Positions 51,989 through 60,801 of a stretch of DNA of 64,000 bases are shown in pieces. Location: NCBI RefSeq assembly GCF_001648775.1, contig NZ_LVEJ01000023.1, positions 62,001 to 126,000 of the forward strand. Reading direction: 5' to 3'. Within the stretch, counting starts at the first letter, position 1, and every line of letters begins with the position of its first letter. The stretch comes from Pseudomonas fluorescens. Lineage in GTDB: Bacteria > Pseudomonadota > Gammaproteobacteria > Pseudomonadales > Pseudomonadaceae. The notes beneath the pieces are model-generated. The model was not told where the DNA came from. It was given only the letters and a program-made list of their open reading frames with translations, and searched no databases. Both the position numbers and the translations under genes were made by a program.

Positions 51989-52100
51989 TGTGGCGAGGGA
52001 GCTTGCTCCCGCTGGGTTGCGCAGCGGCCCCAAAGCATCAGGCGGCAATGAAATCCAGGTGAGTGCTGCGCACTCAAGCGGGAGCAAGCTCCCTCGCCAC
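51989..52100. repeat. REP pair (GGCGAGGGAGC type)
   Basis: TGTGGCGAGGGAGCTTGCTCCC and its inverse, about 70 bases apart, between the TolC-like and ABC genes. Confidence 0.85.
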
Positions 52101-52135
52101 GGGTTATCGGGTAGTCATCAACGGGAGCGATCAAT

Positions 52136-54295
52136 ATGACCAGCATGGAACCCGGCCACACCGGGGTCGATCCGCGGCTGAGCTTCGATGATCCGTTACT
52201 CGACGGCCTGTTGATCCTCTGCAAACTGCATGGCGCGACGGTCAGTCGGGCCAGCCTGAGTGCCGGGCTGCCGCTGAACAAACAACGCCTGAGTCTCGAC
52301 CTGTTACCCCGCGCCGCCGCGAGGGCCGGGTTGCAGGCGCGCATTCTGCGCCGTGAACTGAAAGACATCTCGCCGCTCAATCTGCCGCTTCTGTTGCTGC
52401 TCAACGACGGCCGCACCGCCGTGTTGCGGCGTTTCGGCGACGACGGCAAAGCGTTGATTCTGCCCAGCGAAGCCGATGGCGGCGAACAATGGATCAGCCG
52501 CGAAGAACTCAATGAACACTACAGCGGCCAGGCCTTGTTCGCCCGCCCGCGCCACGAACTCGAAGACCTGCGCTCGCCATTGGTGCCACGGGTCCATGCG
52601 TGGTTTCGCGACACCCTGAAGCTGTCGAAATGGTTGTATAGCGACGCGATTCTCGCCAGTTTCCTGATCAACCTGTTAGGCCTGATGGTGCCGCTGTTTG
52701 TCATGCAGACCTACGACCGCGTCGTGCCGAATCAGGCCACGTCGACCCTGTGGGTGCTGTCGATCGGCTTGCTGATCGGTACAGGGTTTGAATTGGTTTT
52801 GCGGGTGGTGCGCGCACACCTGCTCGACACCGCCGGCAAGAAAACCGATGTGATCCTTTCCGCGACTTTATTCGAGCGCATCACCGGCATGTCGATGAAG
52901 GCACGGCCGGCGACCATCGGCGGTTTCGCGCAGAGCATTCATGACTTTCAGGGCCTGCGCGAATTCCTCACGGCAGTGACGCTGACCAGCCTGATCGACC
53001 TGCCATTCGTGGTGCTGATGTTGGTAGTTATCGGCCTGCTCGGCGGCTGGCTGGTGGTGATTCCGCTGCTGGCGTTTCCGATCACCATCCTCTTCGCGAT
53101 GATCATTCAGGTCCGCCTGCGTGACACCGTGCAAAAGAGCCTGAGTCTCGGCGCTGAACGGCAGGCCGTGCTGATCGAAACCCTCGGCGGTCTGGAAACC
53201 CTCAAGGCCTGCAGCGCCGAAAGTGAGCGCCAGCACAAATGGGAAAGCACCCACGGCGCCCTCACCCGTCTCGACAGCCACGCGCGTAATTTGTCGGCGC
53301 TGGCCACCAACGGCACGCTGTTCATTCAGCAGTTTTCCGGGATGGCGACGATCGTTGCCGGGGTCTACAGCATCATCGCCGGCAACCTCAGCGTCGGTGC
53401 GCTGGTCGCCAGTTATATGCTCGGCAGCCGCGTGCTCGCGCCGCTGGGGCAGATTGCCGGGCTGATCACCCGCTATCAGCAAGCGCAACTGACCATGAAA
53501 AGCACCGATGCGCTGATGGCTCTGCCGCAGGAACGCGACGGCAAACAACGGCCGCTGGAACGCACGCAACTGCAAGGCGCGCTGGACGTCAGCGGCGTGA
53601 CCTTTCATTACAACGGCCAGAATGCGCCGGCGCTGAGCAATGTCAGCTTCAGCCTGAAACCCGGTGAGCGGGTCGGCATCATCGGTCGCAGCGGTTCGGG
53701 CAAAAGTACGTTGGCGCGATTGGTCATGGGCTTCTACGAACCCGAAGAAGGCCAACTGTTGCTCGACGGCCTCGACCTGCGCCAACTCGACGTCGCCGAT
53801 CTGCGTCAGCAAATCGGTTATGTCGCCCACGACCTGCCGCTGCTCGCCGGCAGCCTGCGCGACAACCTCACCCTTGGCGCACGCTACATCAGCGATTCAC
53901 GCATGCTCGAAGTGGCCGAACTGACCGGCGTCACCGAACTCGCTCGCCAGCACCCGCAAGGCTTCGATCGTCCGGTGGGCGAGCGCGGGCAATTGCTCTC
54001 CGGCGGTCAACGTCAGGCAGTTTTGCTGGCGCGATCGCTGCTGCTCGATCCACCGATCATGCTGCTCGACGAACCCACCAGCGCCATGGACAACAGCAGC
54101 GAGGACTTGCTGCGGCAGAAGCTGCACGGCTGGGTACAAGGCAAGACGCTGCTGCTGGTCACCCACCGTACCTCGATGTTGAGTCTGGTGGACCGGTTGC
54201 TGGTGCTGGATAACGGCCGGGTCGTCGCTGACGGCCCGAAAGAAGCGGTCATCGATGCACTGCGCAAGGGCCGTGTCGGCTCGGCGGCGGTCTAG
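52136..54295 (+). CDS. lapB: Type I secretion ABC transporter (LapB-like)
   Basis: A 719-residue inner-membrane ATPase. Residues 1-130 are a C39-like domain without the catalytic Cys context (LLILCKLHGATVSRASLSAGLPL), used for substrate binding. Then come six helices and the ATPase with Walker A GRSGSGKST, signature LSGGQRQA, Walker B IMLLDEPTSAMD and switch His VTHRT. LapB-type exporters drive secretion of LapA adhesins. The start follows GGGAG. A REP pair separates it from the TolC-like gene, but the three export genes are co-oriented. Confidence 0.94.
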   Translation: MTSMEPGHTGVDPRLSFDDPLLDGLLILCKLHGATVSRASLSAGLPLNKQRLSLDLLPRAAARAGLQARILRRELKDISPLNLPLLLLLNDGRTAVLRRFGDDGKALILPSEADGGEQWISREELNEHYSGQALFARPRHELEDLRSPLVPRVHAWFRDTLKLSKWLYSDAILASFLINLLGLMVPLFVMQTYDRVVPNQATSTLWVLSIGLLIGTGFELVLRVVRAHLLDTAGKKTDVILSATLFERITGMSMKARPATIGGFAQSIHDFQGLREFLTAVTLTSLIDLPFVVLMLVVIGLLGGWLVVIPLLAFPITILFAMIIQVRLRDTVQKSLSLGAERQAVLIETLGGLETLKACSAESERQHKWESTHGALTRLDSHARNLSALATNGTLFIQQFSGMATIVAGVYSIIAGNLSVGALVASYMLGSRVLAPLGQIAGLITRYQQAQLTMKSTDALMALPQERDGKQRPLERTQLQGALDVSGVTFHYNGQNAPALSNVSFSLKPGERVGIIGRSGSGKSTLARLVMGFYEPEEGQLLLDGLDLRQLDVADLRQQIGYVAHDLPLLAGSLRDNLTLGARYISDSRMLEVAELTGVTELARQHPQGFDRPVGERGQLLSGGQRQAVLLARSLLLDPPIMLLDEPTSAMDNSSEDLLRQKLHGWVQGKTLLLVTHRTSMLSLVDRLLVLDNGRVVADGPKEAVIDALRKGRVGSAAV

Positions 54296-54305
54296 GAGTT
54301 GTCCC

Positions 54306-55667
54306 ATGTCTGCTTCCTCCGATAGCAAAGAACGCGGCTACTTCGACAGTTTCGGCAAAAGCGCCGAAGCCGAATTCATGCCGGAAACCGCCGGCGCGTC
54401 CTTGCAGGATTCGCCGCGCTGGTCGCGGATCACCGTGTGGCTGGCGGCGGCGCTGCTGATCAGCGCGGTGGTCTGGGCCAAGTTCGCCGTGCTCGAAGAA
54501 GTGACCATGGGCGAAGGCAAGGCGATTCCGTCGAGCAAGATTCAGGTGATCCAGAACCTTGAGGGCGGGATCGTCACCGAGATTTTCGTCCGTGAAGGCC
54601 AGATGGTGAACAAGGGTGACACCCTGCTGCGCCTGGATGACACGCGGTTTCTGTCGAACAAGGGTGAGAGCGAAGCCGATCGTTATGCGCTGACCGCGCA
54701 GGTCGAGCGGCTGTCGGCGGAAGCCGAGGGCCGGCCGTTCAAGCTCTCTGACGAAGTCATCGCCAAGGCGCCGCAAGTCGCCGAAGACGAACGTTCACTG
54801 TACGACCAGCGCCAACGGCGGCTGGCCAGTGAACAGCGCACCCTCAGCGAACAACTGCGGCAGAAGACTCAGGAACTGGCGGAGTTTCGTTCCAAGCAAG
54901 GCCAGTTCAGTTCCAGCCTGGCGCTGTTGCAGCAAGAGATGAACATGTCTGAGCCGCTGGTGAAAACCGGCGCGGTGTCCCCCGTGGAGATCCTGCGCCT
55001 TAAACGCAGTGCCGTGGAAATTCGTGGCTCTTTGAACGCCACGACTTTGGCGATTCCCCGCGCCGAATCGGCGATTGCCGAGATCCGCAGCAAGATCGAC
55101 GAATCCGAACAAACCTTCCGCTCCGAGGCCGCCAAAGAGCTGAATGAGAAACGCACCGACCTGTCGAAAATCACCGCCTCCAGCATCGCCATCGACGACC
55201 GTGTCAGCCGTACTACCGTGACTTCGCCAGTGCATGGCGTGATCAAGCAATTAAAGGTCAACACCATCGGCGGCGTGGTCCAGCCGGGCAGCGACATGGT
55301 CGAAATCGTGCCGCTGGAAGACAACCTGCTGATCGAGGCCAAGGTGCGCCCGCAGGATGTTGCTTTCCTGCATCCGGGCCAGAAAGCCATGGTCAAGTTC
55401 AGCGCCTACGACTACACGATTTACGGCGGGCTGAGCGCCAAGCTTGAGTTGATCGGCGCGGACACGATTACCGATGACAAGGGCAACAGCTTCTATCTGA
55501 TTCAGGTGCGTACCGATAAAAACCATTTGGGCGGCGATGTGAAACCGCTGCTGATCATTCCGGGGATGGTGGCGACGGTGGACATTATTACCGGGGAGAA
55601 GAGCGTGCTGGATTACCTGCTTAAACCAGTGCTTAAAGCCCGGACTGAGGCGATGCGTGAGCGCTAG
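54306..55667 (+). CDS. lapC: HlyD-family membrane fusion protein (LapC-like)
   Basis: A 453-residue periplasmic adaptor that joins the ABC transporter to the TolC-like channel. It has one N-terminal membrane helix (ITVWLAAALLISAVVWAKFAVLEE), a lipoyl half (IQVIQNLEGGIVTEIFVREGQMVNKGDTLLRLDD), a long coiled-coil hairpin (about 130-290) and the closing lipoyl/beta-barrel part (VTSPVHGVIKQLKVNTIGGVVQPG; GMVATVDIITGEKSVLDYLLKPV). It starts 10 bases after the ABC gene with AGGAG. Confidence 0.94.
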   Translation: MSASSDSKERGYFDSFGKSAEAEFMPETAGASLQDSPRWSRITVWLAAALLISAVVWAKFAVLEEVTMGEGKAIPSSKIQVIQNLEGGIVTEIFVREGQMVNKGDTLLRLDDTRFLSNKGESEADRYALTAQVERLSAEAEGRPFKLSDEVIAKAPQVAEDERSLYDQRQRRLASEQRTLSEQLRQKTQELAEFRSKQGQFSSSLALLQQEMNMSEPLVKTGAVSPVEILRLKRSAVEIRGSLNATTLAIPRAESAIAEIRSKIDESEQTFRSEAAKELNEKRTDLSKITASSIAIDDRVSRTTVTSPVHGVIKQLKVNTIGGVVQPGSDMVEIVPLEDNLLIEAKVRPQDVAFLHPGQKAMVKFSAYDYTIYGGLSAKLELIGADTITDDKGNSFYLIQVRTDKNHLGGDVKPLLIIPGMVATVDIITGEKSVLDYLLKPVLKARTEAMRER

Positions 55668-55702
55668 TCATTGTTGAGATTTGCGGTGATTGATCTGGCG
55701 CC

Positions 55703-55768
55703 TTCGCGAGCAAGCTCGCTCCCACACTTTGGAATGCACTCCCCTGTGGGAGCGAGCTTGCTCGCGAA
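55703..55768. repeat. REPIN
   Basis: Inverted REP pair with TTCGCGAGCAAGCTCGCTCC and its inverse, between lapC and tapT. Confidence 0.9.
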
Positions 55769-55788
55769 GAAGCCGGCACTATCAACGC

Positions 55789-56385
55789 CTATCTATCGCC
55801 ATGATTACGCTGGAAGGTCTCCTCCCCCATCGCCGCAATCTGCCCCTCGATCAACGCCTCGAACGGCTTGAGCAACGGCTCGAATGACGCCGGCGCCTCC
55901 AGCGTTTGCAACGCCTGCACAATCGCCTCAATCGTCGACAACGCCCCCGGCCCCGGCGCCTTGCGCAAGCGATAGCGCGACACGCCGCCCTCGGCCAGCG
56001 TCACCCGTGGCAACGCCGCCAGCAGCGGATTGAGGTGCAACATCTTGCGCGCCTTGCGCCACGTGCCATCCGGCACCACCAGCAACAGGGGTTCATCGGG
56101 CTCGCCGTAAGCTTGCATCGGTTGCGCATCATCAGCGGGAAACAACAACCGCGCCCGATACCCGGGCCGGTTCAACAGCGCCGGCAAATCCTCGAACACC
56201 TCACCAACGATCAGCTCGGCATTGGTCAAGCCGAGTGCCGCCAGGCGCGCAGTATTCAACGCATGATTGACCTCGCTCGGATGCTGTAACAGCAAGACCC
56301 GCGTGCGGCTGGCGAGGCTCGGGATCAACGGGCACAGGCAATGGGTTTGGGGGCGCAGGCAGCGCGGGCATTGCGGTCTGGACAT
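55789..56385 (-). CDS. tapT: DTW-domain tRNA-uridine aminocarboxypropyltransferase
   Basis: A 198-residue protein that would transfer the aminocarboxypropyl group of SAM to uridine (acp3U) in the tRNA variable loop, as E. coli TapT (YfiP). CPRCLRPQTHCLCPLIP is the N-terminal Cys cluster, HPSEVNHALNTARLAALGL is the family motif, and the DTW motif appears here as PDGTWRKARKM. RYRLRKAPGPGALSTIEAI near the end is conserved. Confidence 0.9.
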   Translation of the reverse strand: MSRPQCPRCLRPQTHCLCPLIPSLASRTRVLLLQHPSEVNHALNTARLAALGLTNAELIVGEVFEDLPALLNRPGYRARLLFPADDAQPMQAYGEPDEPLLLVVPDGTWRKARKMLHLNPLLAALPRVTLAEGGVSRYRLRKAPGPGALSTIEAIVQALQTLEAPASFEPLLKPFEALIEGQIAAMGEETFQRNHGDR

Positions 56386-56403
56386 ACTTCTTTTTCCTAC
56401 AAG

Positions 56404-57297
56404 CTATGCCTGATTGAGCTGAGCTTTGAGCAAATCGCGGAAGGTCTGAATCAGCGGTTCACGGCTGCGGCCGCGGCGCATGATCATCGAAAACGGCGCC
56501 TGATAGCCGAAGGTCGCCGGCAGCAACACGCGCAAATCACCCTTGTCAGCCCAGGCCTGAGCGTAGTGCTCCGGCAAGTAGCCGATGTAGGCGCCGGACA
56601 GCACCAGAATCAGCTGCGCCTCCATGCTTTCCACCGTCGCGGCGCTGTGTTTGAAACCGTGGCGGGCGAGTTCAGCCTGACTCCAGTAACCGCGTCCGAC
56701 CATACGTTGCTGGGTGATGACTTGCTCGGGGATGCGCCGCTCGTTGAACAACGGATGCCGGCTACTGCAATACAACCAGTGTTGTTCGCGGTACAGCGGC
56801 ATGTAGATCAGACCGCTCATGCGCGTGGAAAACGCACCGATGGCCAGATCGAGGCGGTTGTCCTGCACGCCAAGTTGCAGTTCGTACGGGCTCATCACCG
56901 ACAGATGCAAATGCACCGCCGGGTGTTCCTGACTATAGGCGCCGATGGCTTCGGCGAATGGCAGGGCCTTGTCGCTGACGGTAGAGTCGATCACGCCGAG
57001 GTTGAGCGTGCCGCGCAGTTCGCCCTTGAGCGCGGCGGCGTATTGCTCGAAACCTTCGAGTTCGGCGAGCAGGCGCAGGGTTTCCTGATGGAACAGCTCG
57101 CCCTTGCTGGTCAGACTGAACCCGCCGCGCCCGCGATGACACAGCACCAGGCCGAGCGCGGCCTCGAGCTGGCTCATGTAGGTGCTGATCGCCGAGGTCG
57201 ACAGGTTGAGTTCCTGCTGGGCGTTGGCGAAACCCTGATGGCGCACGACGCTGACGAAGATGCGTAACAGTTTCAGGTCGGGTAAAGCGTTGGCCAT
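56404..57297 (-). CDS. gbuR: LysR-family activator of guanidinobutyrase, GbuR-like
   Basis: A 297-residue LysR regulator. The N-terminal helix-turn-helix is LLRIFVSVVRHQGFANAQQELNLSTSAISTYMSQLEAALGLVLCHR, followed by the effector-binding domain. It is divergent from gbuA, exactly as gbuR (PA1422) and gbuA (PA1421) in P. aeruginosa, where GbuR activates gbuA with 4-guanidinobutyrate as signal. A 24-base dyad at 57547-57570 between the two genes is the likely binding site. Confidence 0.88.
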   Translation of the reverse strand: MANALPDLKLLRIFVSVVRHQGFANAQQELNLSTSAISTYMSQLEAALGLVLCHRGRGGFSLTSKGELFHQETLRLLAELEGFEQYAAALKGELRGTLNLGVIDSTVSDKALPFAEAIGAYSQEHPAVHLHLSVMSPYELQLGVQDNRLDLAIGAFSTRMSGLIYMPLYREQHWLYCSSRHPLFNERRIPEQVITQQRMVGRGYWSQAELARHGFKHSAATVESMEAQLILVLSGAYIGYLPEHYAQAWADKGDLRVLLPATFGYQAPFSMIMRRGRSREPLIQTFRDLLKAQLNQA

Positions 57298-57339
57298 GTC
57301 TACTCCGGGCTTTAGAGATGTGTTGCCTGATAAAACTTT

Positions 57340-57486
57340 CCCTCACCCCAGCCCTCTCCCTGAGGGAGAGGGAGCCTACCGAGCTGTTATGAGGATTTAC
57401 GCCGACCTGCGATATCGAGTCGAACTCAGGATTCGAAAGCAATAGAGATCAGCTCCCTCTCCTGGGGGAGAGGGCTGGGGTGAGGG
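57340..57486. repeat. Composite intergenic repeat element, copy C (short)
   Basis: The ends are CCCTCACCCCAGCCCTCTCC and GGAGAGGGCTGGGGTGAGGG. The inside contains GGATTTACGCCGACCTGCG and CGAGTCGAACTCAGGATTCG, degenerate versions of segments in copies A and B. It lies between divergent gbuR and gbuA. Confidence 0.75.
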
Positions 57487-57546
57487 CAACGATCTCCTGT
57501 CGATCACACGACCCGAACCCGACAAAGTCTAATCGCCCCTCGCCCA

Positions 57547-57570
57547 TTAGTTTAGAAAAATCTGAACTAA
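57547..57570. promoter_or_regulatory. 24-base dyad in the gbuR-gbuA promoter region
   Basis: TTAGTT-T-AGA-AAAA-TCT-G-AACTAA, nearly perfect inverted symmetry, with a T-N11-A core typical of LysR sites. It is 124 bases before the gbuA start. Confidence 0.6.
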
Positions 57571-57693
57571 GTTTTTGCCCGTAGCGATTCTTTCCCCTCA
57601 CTACATTTCGCATCATCGGCCCCACAGCGGCGTCCGAACCTGTGCTCAACGGCGCGCCGATATAAATAAAACAAAGACGATGAGGCCTTACCC

Positions 57694-58644
57694 GTGGACA
57701 AGATTCTTCACCAACCACTGGGCGGCAACGAAATGCCGCGCTTCGGCGGCATCGCCACCATGCTCCGACTTCCCCATGTACCGACCGCTGCCGGCCTGGA
57801 CGCTGCTTTCGTAGGCGTGCCACTGGACATCGGTACTTCGCTGCGCCCCGGCACCCGCTTCGGGCCACGCGACATCCGCACCGAATCGGTGATGATCCGC
57901 CCGTACAACATGGCCACCGGCGCTGCGCCGTTCGATTCGCTGTCGGTCGCCGACATCGGTGACGTGGCGATCAATACCTTCAACCTGCTCGACGCCGTGC
58001 GCATCATCGAAGAAGCCTACGACAACATCCTCGAGCACAACGTGATCCCGATGACTTTGGGTGGCGACCACACCATCACCCTGCCGATCCTGCGGGCGAT
58101 TCATAAAAAGCACGGCAAGGTCGGTCTGGTGCACATCGATGCCCACGCTGACGTCAACGATCACATGTTCGGCGAGAAGATCGCCCACGGTACGACCTTC
58201 CGTCGCGCCGTCGAAGAAGGTCTTCTGGACTGTGACCGCGTGGTGCAAATTGGTCTGCGTGCGCAGGGTTACACCGCTGATGACTTCAACTGGAGCCGCG
58301 ATCAGGGCTTCCGCGTAGTTCAAGCCGAAGAGTGCTGGCACAAGTCGCTGGCACCGCTGATGGCCGAAGTGCGCGAGAAAGTCGGCGGCGGTCCGGTGTA
58401 CCTGAGCTTCGACATCGACGGCATCGATCCGGCCTGGGCCCCTGGCACCGGCACCCCGGAAATCGGTGGTCTGACGACCATTCAGGCAATTGAGATCGTT
58501 CGCGGCTGCCAAGGCCTCGACCTGATCGGTTGCGATCTGGTAGAAGTCTCGCCCGCTTATGACACCACCGGCAACACCTCGCTGCTGGCCGCCAACCTGC
58601 TGTACGAAATGCTCTGCGTACTGCCTGGCGTGGTCCATCGCTGA
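57694..58644 (+). CDS. gbuA: 4-guanidinobutyrase GbuA
   Basis: A 316-residue ureohydrolase that splits 4-guanidinobutyrate into GABA and urea in arginine breakdown. The manganese ligands are in TLGGDHTIT, HIDAHADVND and SFDIDGIDPAWAPGTGTPE. The family is shared with agmatinase and guanidinopropionase; the divergent GbuR-like gene and following transporters favour guanidinobutyrase. It has a GTG start behind GAGG. Confidence 0.92.
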   Translation: MDKILHQPLGGNEMPRFGGIATMLRLPHVPTAAGLDAAFVGVPLDIGTSLRPGTRFGPRDIRTESVMIRPYNMATGAAPFDSLSVADIGDVAINTFNLLDAVRIIEEAYDNILEHNVIPMTLGGDHTITLPILRAIHKKHGKVGLVHIDAHADVNDHMFGEKIAHGTTFRRAVEEGLLDCDRVVQIGLRAQGYTADDFNWSRDQGFRVVQAEECWHKSLAPLMAEVREKVGGGPVYLSFDIDGIDPAWAPGTGTPEIGGLTTIQAIEIVRGCQGLDLIGCDLVEVSPAYDTTGNTSLLAANLLYEMLCVLPGVVHR

Positions 58645-58654
58645 GGGTCGGGTC

Positions 58655-59077
58655 ATGAACGAACGTGATCAGGTTTTGCAAGCGGCCGCCGATCTGGTGG
58701 CCGCCTTCGCCCGTAACGATCGCGAGGCTTACTTCGGCGCGTTCAGCGCCGATGCAAGTTTCGTCTTCTACACCCTCGAACAGCCGCTGCTGTCGCGCGA
58801 TGCCTATCAGGCCTTGTGGGACAGCTGGCGCGCCGAGGATGGCTTCGAGGTGCTTGCGTGCACCTCGAGCAACGCCTTCGTCAGCCTGCAAGGTGACGTG
58901 GCGATTTTCATCCATGACGTGGCCACCGAGCTGCGCATGCAAGGGGAGCAACACTTCAGCCAGGAGCGCGAGACGATTGTTTTCAAGAAACAAGCGTCGA
59001 GCCTAGAACAACAAGGCCATTGGCTGGCCTGCCACGAACATTTGTCCGCAATGCCGGAAGGGCTGCCATCCCCTTAG
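58655..59077 (+). CDS. SnoaL/DUF4440-like protein of the gbu operon
   Basis: A 140-residue protein with the NTF2-like/SnoaL pattern: VLQAAADLVAAFARNDREAYFGAFSADASFVFYTLEQPLLSRDAYQALWDSW, then FSQERETIVFKKQ and a last strand WLACHEHLSAMP. It starts 10 bases after gbuA and corresponds in position to PA1420. It may be a binding or accessory protein of the pathway; its function is not known. Confidence 0.82.
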   Translation: MNERDQVLQAAADLVAAFARNDREAYFGAFSADASFVFYTLEQPLLSRDAYQALWDSWRAEDGFEVLACTSSNAFVSLQGDVAIFIHDVATELRMQGEQHFSQERETIVFKKQASSLEQQGHWLACHEHLSAMPEGLPSP

Positions 59078-59132
59078 CCAAGACAGGTGACGCTCACGCA
59101 CGATGAGCGCGCCTTTATGATCGGAGCAGATC

Positions 59133-60644
59133 ATGAATAACAACAACAACGACCAAAGCCTTACGCAGATTGAAACCCACGGGGTCGAACAGATCCCGGA
59201 CCACGAACGCAGCGCAGGCCCGACGGACTTGTTCCGGATGATCTTCGGTGGTTCGAATACCTTTGCCACCGCCGTGCTCGGCAGTTTCCCGGTGCTGTTC
59301 GGTCTGTCTTTTCAGGCCGGCGTCTGGGCGATTGTGTCGGGCGTGCTGCTGGGCTCGCTGATCCTCGCACCGATGGGCCTGTTCGGCCCGCTCAACGGCA
59401 CCAACAATGCCGTGTCGTCCGGTGCGCACTTCGGCGTGCACGGGCGCATCGTCGGTTCGTTCCTGTCGCTGTTGACCGCTATCGCGTTTTTCTCGCTCTC
59501 GGTGTGGAGTTCGGGCGATGCGCTGATCGGCGGTGCGAAACGCCTGATCGGTCTGCCGGAAACCGACCTGACTTTGGGCCTGGCCTACGGTCTGTTCGCG
59601 ATTCTGGTGCTGACCGTGTGCATCTACGGCTTCCGCTTTCTGCTGTGGGTGAACAAGATCGCGGTGTGGAGCGCCAGCCTGTTGTTCCTGCTGGGCATCT
59701 TCGCCTTCGCCGGTCCTTTCGATGTGAACTACGCCGGTACGGTGAATCTCGGTCAGCCGGGCTTCTGGGCCGCGTTCATCGGCGCCGCGCTGGTGGCGAT
59801 GAGCAACCCGATTTCCTTCGGCGCGTTCCTCGGCGACTGGTCGCGCTACATCCCGCGTGACACTTCCAAGCAACGCATCATGGCGGCGGTGGTGCTGTCG
59901 CAGATCGCCACGTTCATCCCGTTCCTGTTCGGCCTGACTACCGCGACCATCGTCGCGATCAAAGCGCCGGACTACATCGCGGCGAACAACTATGTCGGCG
60001 GTTTGCTGGCGGTATCGCCGAGCTGGTTCTTCCTGCCGGTGTGCCTGATTGCGGTGATCGGCGGCATGTCCACCGGCACCACCTCGCTGTATGGCACCGG
60101 GCTGGACATGTCCAGCGTGTTCCCACGCGTGCTGTCGCGGGTGAAAGCGACGCTGCTGATCGGTGTGCTGTCGATTGCCTTCATCTTCATCGGCCGGTTT
60201 GCCGCGAACCTGGTGCAGAGCGTGTCGACCTTCGCCGTGCTGATCATCACCTGCACCACGCCATGGATGGTGATCATGATCATCGGTCTGTTGGTGCGTC
60301 GCGGCTTCTACTGCCCGGATGACCTGCAAGTGTTCACGCGCGGCGAACAGGGCGGACGCTACTGGTTCAGCCACGGCTGGAACTGGCGCGGTCTGGGTGC
60401 ATGGATCCCGAGCGCGGCGGTTGGCTTGTGCTTCGTGAATTTGCCGGGGCAGTTCGTTGGCCCGCTGGGTGAAATGGCCGGCGGCATCGACATCAGTTTG
60501 CCGGTGACCCTGGGCCTGGCTTCGGTGGTGTACCTGACGCTGCTGAGCCTGTTCCCGGAGCCGCGCGAAGTGTTCGGCCCGACGGATGCCCGTAGCCAGG
60601 GCGCGAAGTCGCCGGTTAAAGCAGCAATGCGCCAAGCCGCCTGA
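59133..60644 (+). CDS. NCS1-family (cytosine/purine-type) permease of the gbu operon
   Basis: A 503-residue transporter with 12 predicted helices. An NCS1-type N-terminal region (RSAGPTDLFRMIFGGSNTFATAVLGSFPVLFGLSF) precedes FGPLNGTNNAVSSGAHFGVHGR and SNPISFGAFLGDWSRYIPRDTSKQRIM. It corresponds in place to PA1419. A role in taking up guanidinobutyrate or a related compound is inferred from the operon. Confidence 0.88.
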   Translation: MNNNNNDQSLTQIETHGVEQIPDHERSAGPTDLFRMIFGGSNTFATAVLGSFPVLFGLSFQAGVWAIVSGVLLGSLILAPMGLFGPLNGTNNAVSSGAHFGVHGRIVGSFLSLLTAIAFFSLSVWSSGDALIGGAKRLIGLPETDLTLGLAYGLFAILVLTVCIYGFRFLLWVNKIAVWSASLLFLLGIFAFAGPFDVNYAGTVNLGQPGFWAAFIGAALVAMSNPISFGAFLGDWSRYIPRDTSKQRIMAAVVLSQIATFIPFLFGLTTATIVAIKAPDYIAANNYVGGLLAVSPSWFFLPVCLIAVIGGMSTGTTSLYGTGLDMSSVFPRVLSRVKATLLIGVLSIAFIFIGRFAANLVQSVSTFAVLIITCTTPWMVIMIIGLLVRRGFYCPDDLQVFTRGEQGGRYWFSHGWNWRGLGAWIPSAAVGLCFVNLPGQFVGPLGEMAGGIDISLPVTLGLASVVYLTLLSLFPEPREVFGPTDARSQGAKSPVKAAMRQAA

Positions 60645-60660
60645 GTAAACGCCTATCCCC

Positions 60661-60749
60661 TGTGGGAGCGAGCTTGCTCGCGAAAGCGATCTATCAGTCA
60701 CATCACTTTTGAATGTGCCGCCGCCTTCGCGAGCAAGCTCGCTCCCACA
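60661..60749. repeat. REPIN
   Basis: Inverted pair of TGTGGGAGCGAGCTTGCTCG elements between the two transporter genes of the gbu cluster. Confidence 0.9.
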
Positions 60750-60801
60750 GTGAGATTCGAATTCAGCCTCACATAAAAAAGACAATCGGAGACACGCCAT
60801 C

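Noticed and set aside
54255..54305. Upstream extension of the LapC-like protein (17 extra residues)
   Set aside because: The extension lies inside the end of the ABC gene and has no ribosome binding site; ATG 54306 has AGGAG and fits homologues.
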